Below, piece after piece: positions 29,489 to 39,097 of a stretch of DNA of 64,000 nt. The stretch is from Nitzschia sp. pyKryTriq1 (taxonomy: Eukaryota > Bacillariophyta > Bacillariophyceae > Bacillariales > Bacillariaceae). Position 1 is the first letter of the stretch; each line of letters opens with the position of its first letter. The notes below the pieces were generated by a model. That model did no database searches. It saw only the letters and a list, made by a program, of their open reading frames with translations, and had not been told where the DNA came from. A program made the translations under genes and the position numbers. The DNA lies in the NCBI GenBank assembly GCA_956465555.1, contig OY101120.1, positions 372,001-436,000 of the forward strand, read 5' to 3'.

Positions 29489-30703
29489 TTACGCCTTGCG
29501 TTCCTCCTCATCCTCATCTTCGTCCTTGTCTGCCGCATGAGAAGAGGAAGTCTTCTTGTTCGATGACGAATGGTGACTGCTGCTACTCTTGTGGTGAGAG
29601 CTGCTCGTCGAAGAGCTTTTCTTGTGGGACGACGAGGAAGACTTGTTTTTGGAGGAGGTCGACGACGACTTGGTTTTGCTGCCACTGCTGCTGCTGCTGC
29701 TGGATTTCTTTTTGAATTCCGCCATGTTATCATCGTCATCGAAATACACCTTGTAGGTGGAGCCCGTCTTTGCCTTTAACAATTCTTCCAGCAATTCCTT
29801 GGAAATCTTGGCGGCCATGTGCTTGATTTTATCCAGGACATCATTCACAGCCTTGTCGACTCCCTTTCGCAATTCGGCCAAGAGTTTATCTTCTTCGTCC
29901 TTCAAATCAGCTACAATCTCTGTCGAATCAACGATATTCTCCGCCATGGCGTCTTCCGTCTCCAAATCCGCTTCAATTTCCATTTCTTCATCTTCGTCTT
30001 TTACCAATCCAGCCGTCTGCCCTCGCAAATACTCTTGGACTTCTGTTCGCAACCGATCTTCAATGGCATTCCCCAACGATTCCAGGTCATCGGCATCTAC
30101 CAAATCAGAATCGCCCAAGAGATTCTCCAACGACTCTCGAGTCGCTTTCATCACGGTGACCACTTTGGCACCAATGGCAGAATCGTGAAGAGCCACTTGT
30201 TCCTTGGCCACCTTTTCAAATTTCCCTTCGGCCTTTTCCACTTCGTCGTCGACCTCTTCTTGCATTTCTTCTTGCGTATTGGCCTTGGACGAAAACGCAC
30301 CCCAGAATCCACCGCTACTCGAAGAAGTGGAACTCGCCGTTTTAGCAGCAGCAACAGCAGAACTGCTCGAAGAACTGCTGCTGCTGCTGCTACTGGCGCT
30401 CGCAGGAGGATTGTAAGAGTAGGCAGAACTGCTGCTGCTGCTGCTACTACTACTACTGCTGCTTGAACTGGTAGTCAAGTGAGTGGGCCGAGCGGCTTGG
30501 CCACTGCGCAAAGAAGAATCACCACTTTCATTCTTGTTGTTTCCGCCACTCAAACTCACAATGAACAAAAATCCTACCATCATGGCGGCAAAACAGGCAT
30601 ACCGAGACGTGGAAGATTTCTTCTCGCTGCCCGAACTATTATTATTGGTAAGAACATGATGCAGTATAGTACGGTCCGGTCCGGTGCGGTACGGTACGAA
30701 CAT
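29489..30703 (-). CDS. Ser/Lys-rich membrane-anchored protein of unknown function
   Basis: 404 residues. After a short basic N-terminus (SEKKSSTSRYACFAA) comes one hydrophobic segment (MMVGFLFIVSLSGG), a signal anchor or signal peptide. Then follow a poly-Ser region (about 78-130), a charged helical middle (about 145-330, rich in Glu, Asp and Lys, likely coiled coil), and a C-terminal tail of KSSSS, HHKSSSS and KKTSSS runs ending in an acidic DEDEDEEERKA. Ser/Lys-rich tails behind a signal sequence recall silaffins and other silica-associated diatom proteins, but composition alone cannot prove that. The ATG at 30703 falls at the edge of a GTAC/GGTCC repeat, so translation may start instead at the Met at 30583, just before the hydrophobic segment. 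Confidence 0.65.
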   Translation of the reverse strand: MFVPYRTGPDRTILHHVLTNNNSSGSEKKSSTSRYACFAAMMVGFLFIVSLSGGNNKNESGDSSLRSGQAARPTHLTTSSSSSSSSSSSSSSSAYSYNPPASASSSSSSSSSSSSAVAAAKTASSTSSSSGGFWGAFSSKANTQEEMQEEVDDEVEKAEGKFEKVAKEQVALHDSAIGAKVVTVMKATRESLENLLGDSDLVDADDLESLGNAIEDRLRTEVQEYLRGQTAGLVKDEDEEMEIEADLETEDAMAENIVDSTEIVADLKDEEDKLLAELRKGVDKAVNDVLDKIKHMAAKISKELLEELLKAKTGSTYKVYFDDDDNMAEFKKKSSSSSSSGSKTKSSSTSSKNKSSSSSHKKSSSTSSSHHKSSSSHHSSSNKKTSSSHAADKDEDEDEEERKA

Positions 30704-31555
30704 TCAGTAGGTAAAGAGAACAGTACGAGTGCGAGTACGAGTACGAGTAAAGTTCACAAGAACGGAAACAAACAATGATTGAGTTTGAGTGATTCAACAA
30801 TAGAAAGAGAGCAAAAGTGCACCGCACTGCACTGCACTGTCGACCAGTCTAGTCGCTCATCATCTCGAGAGGAGTCGTTCATCGTCGAGTCATCCGTTCG
30901 TTCTACCTCTCCATCCTCATCCTTTAGATTTAGTAGTAGACGACGCTATCAGCACGCTCGTTTTAGTTTCAGAAATAACTCACCTAGTAGCTCCAGAAAC
31001 GTCCTTCATGGTTGAGCTGCAGCTGATTTCAGAGATCGAAAGGGTTGTATTCTATTATAACAACAACAGCAGCAAGAATAACTGCAAGGAAAGCGGCTTT
31101 GTTTGTTGTACCGCGGGCATACTGTATGTACCTTTTTTGCAATGACTGCAAGTTTTGGGGAGGGGGGGGGTCGTGCGTGCCTGCCTGGAAAGCTGTGGAA
31201 TTCTACTCACTGTAAAAAATGTACTGCGCTGTTGCCGCATGGAAGAAGATTTTCGTCTGTCATCGTCCCGACCCGATGAACGAACGCATGACGGATGACG
31301 CATGACGCACGACGAAGCACGACCAGAATGACCATCCACAGACGACTCAAACGACCAAGTTCCTTTTATTTCCCGCCACTTTTTGGGTGTGGGCGGCGCG
31401 ATCTTCTTGTACCGCATAATACCGGAGGTTTGTTGTTTGTTGCGAGAGTATTCGTCTCAATTCATTGATGCTTTACGTTCGTTGGTTCATTCATTCACTC
31501 ATTCATTCGCATCACTGACTGTCTGTGCAGTGGTGCCAGTCTAGTATTAGCGACA
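30704..31555. promoter_or_regulatory. Divergent promoter region (Ser/Lys-rich protein and biotin ligase)
   Basis: 850 bp with no gene. It includes a GAGTAC repeat (30724-30750), repeated GACGCATGAC-like units (31283-31318), and ATTC tetranucleotide runs (31489-31508) just before the biotin ligase gene. Confidence 0.5.
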
Positions 31556-31919
31556 ATGAAAGCTTCCCAAAGTAGTGGTAGTAGTTCTCAACATCATTTC
31601 TTTTCGTCAATAGGTCTGCTGTCATCGGCGTCCGCAGCATTGACGACCTTGTTGGTAGTGGTTCTGAGTACTAGCTTGGTATGGCTTGCCGTCGCGACTG
31701 CTGGTGGTGATGATGACGGCGACGGCGACACTGCTAATACTTGCGAATCATCACTATCGGGTCGTCCTCGTTTCCATCCCCAAGATGACTCCTTAATCTT
31801 GTATTCATTTGATTCCCTGACAAGTTCCCAAGACGAAGCCAAACGAATTGCTGAAACTTTCACAGGGGACGATCGTCGTGATGATGACAATCATGGAGAT
31901 CCCACTACAGCATCAGCAG

Positions 31920-31984
<65 letters not shown>

Positions 31985-32797
31985 ACAACAGCACTACCAC
32001 CACTACCACCACTACCACCACCACCAACGACAACAGCAACTGATGGCCAAATTCGATCTTTTGTGGTGACAACCCGAGAACAAACAAATGGACGAGGCAC
32101 CAATGGACGAATTTGGATGGGGCAACGAGGCAATGTCTTTTGTACGATTGGAATTCGTCAACAGGATTGGCTGGCGGCTGCTTCCAAAATTCCCTTGACG
32201 TTGCTTCCACTGAAAATTGGTAGTTTGGTCGCCCAATCGGTCCAACGTCTCGTCGATGAGTGTTACTACGAGAACAGCAGCAGCAGCAGCAGCAGGAGCA
32301 GCAACAAGTATGATGCTCCACTTGTCACGGTCAAATGGCCGAATGATGTATTAGTCAATGAACACAAGATTTCGGGGGTGTTGATTGAGTCTTCCAGCAA
32401 TGGATGGTTCTTGATTGGGATTGGGATCAATCTTGCGTATGCACCCGAGGTGGCACAGTCGGGGCCGAATCGAGGACGGCCGGCCACCAGTTTATCCGAT
32501 CTCTGCCCTGCTACTGCTACTGCTACTATAGGAGAAAAGGAGGCGGAGGAACTGGGCATTGCTCTAGCATTTGATTTGCATAGTTTTCTGATCGAAATGG
32601 GCACGGGAATGGTGACTAGCGAACAGGTGTTGCAAGACTGGAAGCAGTGGATTGATTGGGATATGGAGCTGGTCATGAGGGATACACCAGGGCAAGAGCG
32701 AGTCAGGCTGGTGGGGGTCTTGCCTGATGGACGAGTCCAAGTGCAAAATGTGCAAGATGACAGAATACGAACGCTAGTATCCGACTACTTTTTATAG
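31556..32797 (+). CDS. Biotin--[carboxylase] protein ligase
   Basis: 413 residues. The catalytic domain (about 75-405) is of the BirA/LplA fold. It has FDSLTSSQDEAKRIAE, the biotinyl-AMP loop QTNGRGTNGRIWMG (about 176-189, equivalent to GRGRRGR), the core VKWPNDVLVNEHKISGVLIE (about 257-276), and GIGINLAYAPE; the C-terminal SH3-like part carries RVRLVGVLPDGRVQVQ. It joins biotin to the conserved Lys of carboxylases such as acetyl-CoA carboxylase, through biotinyl-AMP. The N-terminus is a hydrophobic signal-like segment (LTTLLVVVLSTSLVWLAVAT), suggesting entry into the secretory/plastid route, where the plastid carboxylase would be the client (inferred). A (CAGCAA)n microsatellite inserts an Ala/Thr then Pro/Thr stretch of about 40 residues at 119-160, between the first motif and the nucleotide loop. 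The ATG at 31556 is the first in frame. Confidence 0.9.
31911..32030 (+). repeat. In-frame (CAGCAA)n / (CACTAC)n microsatellite inside the biotin ligase gene
   Basis: CAG units pass into CAGCAA hexamers (about 31930-31990) and then CACTAC/CACCAC units. In the gene's frame this reads Ala/Thr and then Pro. All units are multiples of three, so length changes keep the frame. Confidence 0.9.
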
Positions 32798-32861
32798 ACC
32801 AGGGAGGAAACCAAAGAAGTCAGGAGAAATATGCTAATAGAAATGGTAGTAGGTCTTATTG

Positions 32862-35054
32862 TTACATTACACCGACGGGTGTCTTGGCCGTTTTAGGGGT
32901 AAGAATCGTGGTCGATTCGTAATCTTTGGTGGGACCCTTGACGCGATAGGTGATTTGTAGATGAGTCGCCGCCAAACCATCTAGATAAATCTCGAAACGT
33001 GCTTTATAAAGGTCTTTGATGCAGAGGTGGTCCGAGGTGGCCACCCAATAATCTCTTCCTCCTTCTTGCTTGGAAAATTTCAAACTCAAGAACAAATGCG
33101 CTCGTTCTCCTAGCTCGACAAAATACAATTCCAAGCAGTCTCCCGTTACTTGATACTCATATTCTCGAAATACATTGAGTGTCTTGGTCGGAGAGAGCTC
33201 GTAAAAGCCATCCTCGCGATACAGGACGTGATCCAAGGCTGGACGGCTGTATTTGACGGTCCCGTAGACATGCTCCTGTCGATCATTGTCAAAGTGGACG
33301 ATTCGACGATCGAAATTCCATTCTCCAATAATGGCACTCAATACTATACTGGGAATACGACTCCCGTCTTTGCCGCGGGAGATGTGTTGCTTCAATTCTT
33401 CCGCCTCAGTTACTGCCAGTTGGTCGTCTGTCGATTGATAAAAGGCGGGGGACACCATATCTCCCTTTTGGAGATTCATCCTGGGAAAATCCTTGGATTG
33501 TAATGCAACGTTAGTCAAGGTATCCATATATCCCAAGTAATCGAAATGGGGAAATTGTGGTCGTGGTTTTTGATTTCGAATTTGTCGCGACTGCTCCAGG
33601 GCGTGGTCCATGGACGCCTCGTCCAACTGAACATTTCCACTCAAGACACCCGCTGCCAATCGACCTTGCAGCTCCATAATCCCCATATAAGGCCCTCGAT
33701 ACATTCCACAAAAGAAAAGATTAGGTAGCTGCGGATGCAGGCTATCCCAACACGTAGTCATGGGACAAAACAGATCGGTGGGATCGTATTCCAGCGTCTG
33801 CAAAATATCAGGATGAAGGTAATCCTGTAGATTGGATTCATATCCCGTGGCGCAAATGACCTTGTCAATATCCTTCATGTAAATGGGTTGTCCTGTGGGG
33901 GACTCTATGCACCACGTGGGCGGCGTGGTATTGTCATCATCATCATCGTCATCGTCGTCCTTGCTATTATTTGGGTCGTCGGCGGAGAGTCCTTGAAATC
34001 GACCATGAACAACTTCAATGTCACCTTGCACAATCATATCCAAATAAAAATCGGAGATAGCCACCAGAGGAGGTTCTTCTTCCCAATTGTTAGGGATCCC
34101 CAGTGAACTTTCTTCTTGACGTTTTCCTACCATGGAGTACATGAATTCATGCCGCGCCTTCGACATGTCAGGTGTCATTTGAATCATCTCGGGAAGTTGC
34201 GGGGCGTCCTTATTCCGCTGATACAAGGCTAGATCCACCGGTAAAATTGAGGTAGTCATCTTATTGGATGAAGACACCGTTTCGTCGTCGTCAGTATCCT
34301 CGGATAGATGTGGAATATAGCGAGGGAGGACCCAGGGAATCCGTTCCGATGGAAGCACATGTACGACGCGTTTGGCGGTGGTCGCGAGGTCGACGGCAAT
34401 CTCCAACGCCGAAAAGGAGGCTCCCACCACCATCACCGCTTGATCTGTGAACGCGGCAGGAGAATCATAATCAGACGCATGTATTATACGGTCTCGCATC
34501 GTGGGGGTCTTGTTCCAATAGTCGCCCATCACACCCTTGGGTAAATGAGGTCTGGAAAAGAAGCCCGTGGCCACCACGACGCCTTCAAAGTCTTTGGCAT
34601 GTTTCGTGGCGGTAGACAAATCGGTCCATTCGACTCGATATCCAGGGCTATTGTTTCCGGTATTCAATGACTCAATGTTGGTGACTTGGCATTGATAGAG
34701 GAAACAACTGTGGTCTAAAAAGTGGTCGGCGTATCCTTCTAAATAGCGACCCATGTCCACCGCAGAAGGAAAGGTCGGTGTGCCGTCGGGCCACGGCCAC
34801 TCGGAGAATCGACACGTATGCTTGGACAAGTTCGTAGTCAGTCCATTCCACATTTTAGAAGTAGTGTGAGGGGAGGAGGATGAATGATGATTGTCATCAT
34901 TATCACTATCATCATTGTTCGGAGTGACCGATGACCAGGCTCCGCCCAACGTCTTGGCGGCTTCAAAGATACTTGGCCGCAAGCCTTGCCCGATCAAATG
35001 GCGACTGGCCGCCAACGCGGAGGCACCCGCTCCTATCACTGCGACTTCCAACAT
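32862..35054 (-). CDS. Flavin-containing monooxygenase (FMO)-like protein
   Basis: 730 residues. An FAD-binding Rossmann motif sits at the very N-terminus (VAVIGAGASALAASRHL, with FEAAKTLGGAW). The FMO region RDRIIHASDYDSP is near 190, and the NADPH-binding motif follows (VMVVGASFSALEIAVDL, about 205). The C-terminal ATGY motif reads VICATGYESNLQDYL (about 395). The FMO signature is slightly off: the usual FxG before the IIH is MRD here. FMOs oxidise soft nucleophiles (N, S) or, as Baeyer-Villiger relatives, ketones; the substrate is unknown. After about 520 an extra domain of roughly 200 residues (WNFDRRIVHFDNDRQEHVYG, then YELSPTKTLNVFREYEYQV) follows that typical 450-550-residue FMOs lack. 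The stop is 64 bp from that of the convergent biotin ligase. Confidence 0.85.
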   Translation of the reverse strand: MLEVAVIGAGASALAASRHLIGQGLRPSIFEAAKTLGGAWSSVTPNNDDSDNDDNHHSSSSPHTTSKMWNGLTTNLSKHTCRFSEWPWPDGTPTFPSAVDMGRYLEGYADHFLDHSCFLYQCQVTNIESLNTGNNSPGYRVEWTDLSTATKHAKDFEGVVVATGFFSRPHLPKGVMGDYWNKTPTMRDRIIHASDYDSPAAFTDQAVMVVGASFSALEIAVDLATTAKRVVHVLPSERIPWVLPRYIPHLSEDTDDDETVSSSNKMTTSILPVDLALYQRNKDAPQLPEMIQMTPDMSKARHEFMYSMVGKRQEESSLGIPNNWEEEPPLVAISDFYLDMIVQGDIEVVHGRFQGLSADDPNNSKDDDDDDDDDNTTPPTWCIESPTGQPIYMKDIDKVICATGYESNLQDYLHPDILQTLEYDPTDLFCPMTTCWDSLHPQLPNLFFCGMYRGPYMGIMELQGRLAAGVLSGNVQLDEASMDHALEQSRQIRNQKPRPQFPHFDYLGYMDTLTNVALQSKDFPRMNLQKGDMVSPAFYQSTDDQLAVTEAEELKQHISRGKDGSRIPSIVLSAIIGEWNFDRRIVHFDNDRQEHVYGTVKYSRPALDHVLYREDGFYELSPTKTLNVFREYEYQVTGDCLELYFVELGERAHLFLSLKFSKQEGGRDYWVATSDHLCIKDLYKARFEIYLDGLAATHLQITYRVKGPTKDYESTTILTPKTAKTPVGVM

Positions 35055-36269
35055 GACGATATTAACGTTTCAATATGCTGTCTGCTGCTCTGCCTCTCTG
35101 CCTCTCTGCCTCTTCTCATCGATGTGATTATTGTGATGGCCGCTTTTCGCTCTTGATTAGTGAAAGACGGCGGCGCCGCCGCAAAAATAAATGGGTGAAA
35201 GCAAAAGAGAGGCAATCAAGACCAAAAACGGACGGTAGACGATCCGTTTGACTCGAAGCGAAAAACACACACGGTTCTATCGATGCATGGCCAGACGACG
35301 TGGTGGTGGGGATCGCTTGATCGGGGCGATGAGGAGTGGAAAACCCGCTCGCTACCTGTACCGGGTACTAAAGTATGTAGCATTTAGCGCTAGCTTATTA
35401 CTATCCCCAAATAAGAACAGAAAGCGAATCATCATCTAACGATCAGACAAGCAAGCTAGCACCCCTATTCTTTATTTAACTACTTGTACTGGGGTTCGGG
35501 ATTTTGCTCTACTCCGAGTAGGAATCATCAATCCAGGCACGCGCTAAAATCACTACTGACTTCTGCAACTCTATCTACGGATAGAGAGAAAGGGGGCACA
35601 GTAAAACTGCACCGCTACCTGATAATTTCAGAGTGTTTTTGGTATTGGAAGAAAATGGCACAAAGAGCGTTTCCTAAGTAATGTGTAATCATTGTTGAAG
35701 TCGATGCACATTCGGCACGATTTCACTTCAACATAGTGATATGGCCTACTTAGGGGATGTGGATTTGGAAGGCCTGCTCGCGAGAACCTGAATCCCGGTA
35801 TTTGCGCTTTTTTAGAAAGACACAGACCACCTTCTATCATCGCGTTGAAGGCGGCCGCCTTCGTTTGAGAAAACGAAGCGATTCCACAGATTCTTTGGCC
35901 TGCTTCTCAAGCATGACACGAGATCGATGCACGGAATTGGATTTAAAGGGTTCAAGTGTAGGGCTATTTAACTCTGTTGAATTCACGAGCAGAGAAGAAC
36001 GATCACTTTTTTCCACGCGCGAGCCAACACACAGCCACTCACTGACTGTAGAAGCTACTTGTACCATACCAGGTAAAATATGGAGCATCAAAAGCCCTTC
36101 ACTGCTCGCTCCTCATTGTCCATTACAGGTATCGCCACAATACACCACAAAACTTTCCGACCTTCACATCTCACACACTCGGACTTTGCAGGAAGCCAAT
36201 TGCTACAAGTAACCCTTCCCATAATCCCTCTTCTTCTTGTTTTCAACTCTCAAGCAAGCAAGCGAGACG
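35055..36269. promoter_or_regulatory. Divergent promoter region (FMO and TPR-like gene)
   Basis: 1.2 kb between divergent genes. The longest frame (35757-36212, 151 codons) has no recognisable domain and is matched by an equally open frame on the other strand, so it is not called. A 'ctgcctctctgcctctctgcctct' repeat lies at 35089-35113. Confidence 0.5.
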
Positions 36270-37046
36270 ATGAACGAAACAGCTTACTACTGCCAGCCAA
36301 CGGGCTTTGACGACTCGTCCTCTGTCCGTTTGGCTCAAGGAATGAATGACCAAGGGGCTAAACTCATCGGAAATGGACAGTACGACGAAGCCATCGACGT
36401 TTTAGTCAGAGCCCTCCAATTCTGGGAGCAAGCGGTAGGCGATCAAATTTGTCAATGCAAGCATTGTTCACTGGAAGAGTGCATAATCAACACGCTTCCA
36501 GACACCTCGTCACTCCACCACCAGCACCAACTTTCGTCGCAACACTCCCTATTAAAGGCACCCTTATGCCAAAGCGTCGACGACGACTTGTTCTTCCACG
36601 ACACGGAATCCGAGGACCGTTTCATCTACAAACGACCCATCTACGCATCGCCCACGTTCACTCGGCCAGGACACTACCCAGGAATCACACTTACCTTGGT
36701 CATCATTCTAAATCTTGCCATGGCCCACCACCTCAGCGCGATTCAACAAAATCACTGCCGGCTACGACTCCAAAAGGCATTGCAACTGTATGAACTAGCT
36801 CATCAGCTCCAACTTGAGAAGGAAATCTACAGTCCACGAGCTACCATGATCATTGCCAACAATGTCGGAGAAATCCATCGGGCGGTGCAAAATCACAACA
36901 AGCATGCCATGTGCTTGCAACACCTTTTGAGTACCATGATGTATATGATCGATTGTCGGATCCCCGTAAGCTCGATCGAACTGGAAGGCTTCTTTCGAAA
37001 TACTTCGCAACTGATTTTACACAAAAACTGTGCAAGCGCAGCATAG
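36270..37046 (+). CDS. TPR-like diatom protein of unknown function
   Basis: 258 residues. The N-terminal repeat QGMNDQGAKLIGNGQYDEAIDVLVRALQ has the TPR spacing (G, A and Y at helix contacts). A Cys/His-rich loop follows (CQCKHCSLEEC) and then a disordered linker. The second half has LTLVIILNLAMAHHLSAIQ, RLRLQKALQLYELAHQLQ, TMIIANNVGEIHRAV and CLQHLLSTMMYMI, ending EGFFRNTSQLILHKNCASAA. This 'NLAMAHHL ... KALQLYELA ... NNxGEIHR ... HLLSTxM ... EGFFxNTS' pattern is one I recognise from large diatom-specific TPR-like families. TPRs serve protein-protein contact; partner and pathway are unknown. The start is moved from a TTG at 36237 to the ATG at 36270. Confidence 0.75.
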   Translation: MNETAYYCQPTGFDDSSSVRLAQGMNDQGAKLIGNGQYDEAIDVLVRALQFWEQAVGDQICQCKHCSLEECIINTLPDTSSLHHQHQLSSQHSLLKAPLCQSVDDDLFFHDTESEDRFIYKRPIYASPTFTRPGHYPGITLTLVIILNLAMAHHLSAIQQNHCRLRLQKALQLYELAHQLQLEKEIYSPRATMIIANNVGEIHRAVQNHNKHAMCLQHLLSTMMYMIDCRIPVSSIELEGFFRNTSQLILHKNCASAA

Positions 37047-39097
37047 TCACAACACCAACGAGGACGAAGAGAACGACCCACTGGTACCAATAACACACGT
37101 TTGACAATTTTTTTGCTACTAGCTTTTTGTAAATGGGTAAGACTTACTACCACAACACAGAAGAGTTGGTCTATTGTTGGTGTACTCGTAGTGAGCGTAG
37201 TCGTTCCAATACTGGGTACCTGGTACTTGCTCCTTGAACTGAACGTGACCTTTTACTCCCACCGACTTGCCGAGCGACAATTGCTCCATAACATTGCCAG
37301 GTACAGTAGAGCTATTTGTATTGCTACTTAGTAGTTGCGGACCACGAGCGATCTTCCTCCACGGTCGCCTTCTACTACAGCACCCCCCACCCCCGACACA
37401 TACAGCTACTCAATTACGGCACTTTTATTTCAGTCTACTCGATTACTCTACTTGTAGAGTAGAGTAGAGAGTACTACTACTACATACCTACCTGTACCTC
37501 TCGGTATGATATAACATCATCTACCGGGGTGTACCGGTACTGTACTTGGTACAAGAAGTACGTCAGCCGATTAGTCATATAAGTCGAGTGAGAATAGGGG
37601 ACTAAAACGAACAACAACGAACATTTTACTACAGGTAATACAACAAAAAACTCAAAACTGGAAACTGTCGTAAGGCCGACCCTTATGCGCCGATCTGCCC
37701 CTGCCCCATTCGTCGCTGACGTCATTTTTTGTCACGCTACTTATGGTGCGACACGTTTTTCTCACAGAATGAGGATTTCTCATTCTGTGAGAGGCCCTCC
37801 CACAGAACGAGCCCGGACGTCATTCTGGGAGATTTTTAGCTCGGCTCAACATGTGTATCGGATTTTTTTTTTGAACACATCAACAAAGCGACGATGGCAA
37901 CACAATATCATCACAAAGCAAACCACACACTAGAGCCAACAACAAACTACCACAGCCATTCTTATAGAGACACTATAAAGAATTAAAACGCCGCTTCTCC
38001 GGTTGAAATGAGCTATTTCCATGACGAGATACCAATAAAGGTAGTTGTATGATGCAAAACACCAACCACAACAAATGATATCATGCTACAGGACGATGCA
38101 GAGAGCTCAGAGCGAATGATTTTGCCTACAATACACATATAAAATAGTGTAATAAATTAAATCTATATTTGTATCTTATTGGGTGGCTTTCAGATGCTCT
38201 CTCTCTAGTAGAGTGTCCAAGGTAGTTGGGAGTGTCCACGAACAACAATACTTGTTGTTTTCACTCGATGGGCGACGGAACGAGTGCGTTCGCGATTAAA
38301 TCGACTCTTTCAAGTGCGTTACACGACGGTTATCGACTCCCTCCAGCAGACTGTGTTTTCATTGGACGAGAAGAGATTTATGAAGGTCGGGGGAGAATGA
38401 CGGTAAGCCCCGTGCGAAAAACGTCATTCTGCCCCGTTGTCGGGCCGAATGGGGCAGGGGCAGATCGGCGCATAAGGGTCGGCCTAACGCATACTTACAT
38501 TGACTCATCAATTATCACGGGCAAAGGTATGGATTCCGGATCTGGAATATGGATATCTCGGTAAAGATAATTGTTCGCCTTCGCCGTGCGTCATAATAAC
38601 GGTACTGCGATTGCGCACCTGCTGGGGCGGTACCTGTACCTGATACGTACCGGTACGTACATATCATACTCGTACGTACGTACTGGTGCAACTAACGGTA
38701 CGGATTGCCCCGCTCCGCGGGGGCGATGCTCCGTCCCTCCCCTTTCCCTTCGACTCGCCCAAAAGTCCGAGCATTACTGGAATTGGTCGACTCAGACGAC
38801 CCGATACAGTTCCAGCCCGCCGTGCGCACGCGTTGCATCTATTCGTAGAAGAGAGAAATAAAAAGACACGTGATAAGACTGCGCTGAGAAGCGAGAAGAG
38901 GGACGAGCGATGAGAACGGGCAACGGGAGGGACGAGCGAGGGACAATAATGGCGGGCGGATGGTTTGGGTTTGCAGGTCGCTGGGTGTTCTGGCGAGACA
39001 CATCAATAGGCAGCGCAGCAGGCCAGCAGTAGTGCAAAAGTGCCATAGCAACCATCAAAAAACGCTCAAATTGTCGTCCATTGCTAGCAGTAAAAGA
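37047..39097. other. Intergenic region holding a MITE
   Basis: 2 kb with no host gene called. It contains a Harbinger-type MITE (37671-38487), GTAC tracts (about 37525-37555 and 38628-38700), and the leader of frataxin. Frames inside it have no recognisable domain. Confidence 0.6.
37671..38487. mobile_element. PIF/Harbinger-type MITE with 39-bp TIRs and TAA target duplication
   Basis: Perfect inverted repeats of 39 bp: left 37674-37712, starting GGCCGACCCTTATGCGCC, and right 38446-38484, its exact reverse complement. They are flanked on both sides by TAA (37671-37673 and 38485-38487). A 3-bp TWA target duplication and a G-rich TIR start fit the PIF/Harbinger superfamily. The 811-bp body has no transposase; its ORFs (82 and 112 codons) show no DDE motif, so it is a non-autonomous MITE. 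A hairpin (CTCACAGAATGAG / CTCATTCTGTGAG) lies at 37760-37791, and several CGTCATTCT boxes are near both ends. The perfect TIRs suggest fairly recent movement. It lies about 600 bp upstream of frataxin. Confidence 0.85.

Noticed and set aside
35757-36212. 151-codon ORF between the FMO and TPR-like genes
   Set aside because: No recognisable domain; an equally open frame lies on the other strand, and it ends in the leader of the next gene.
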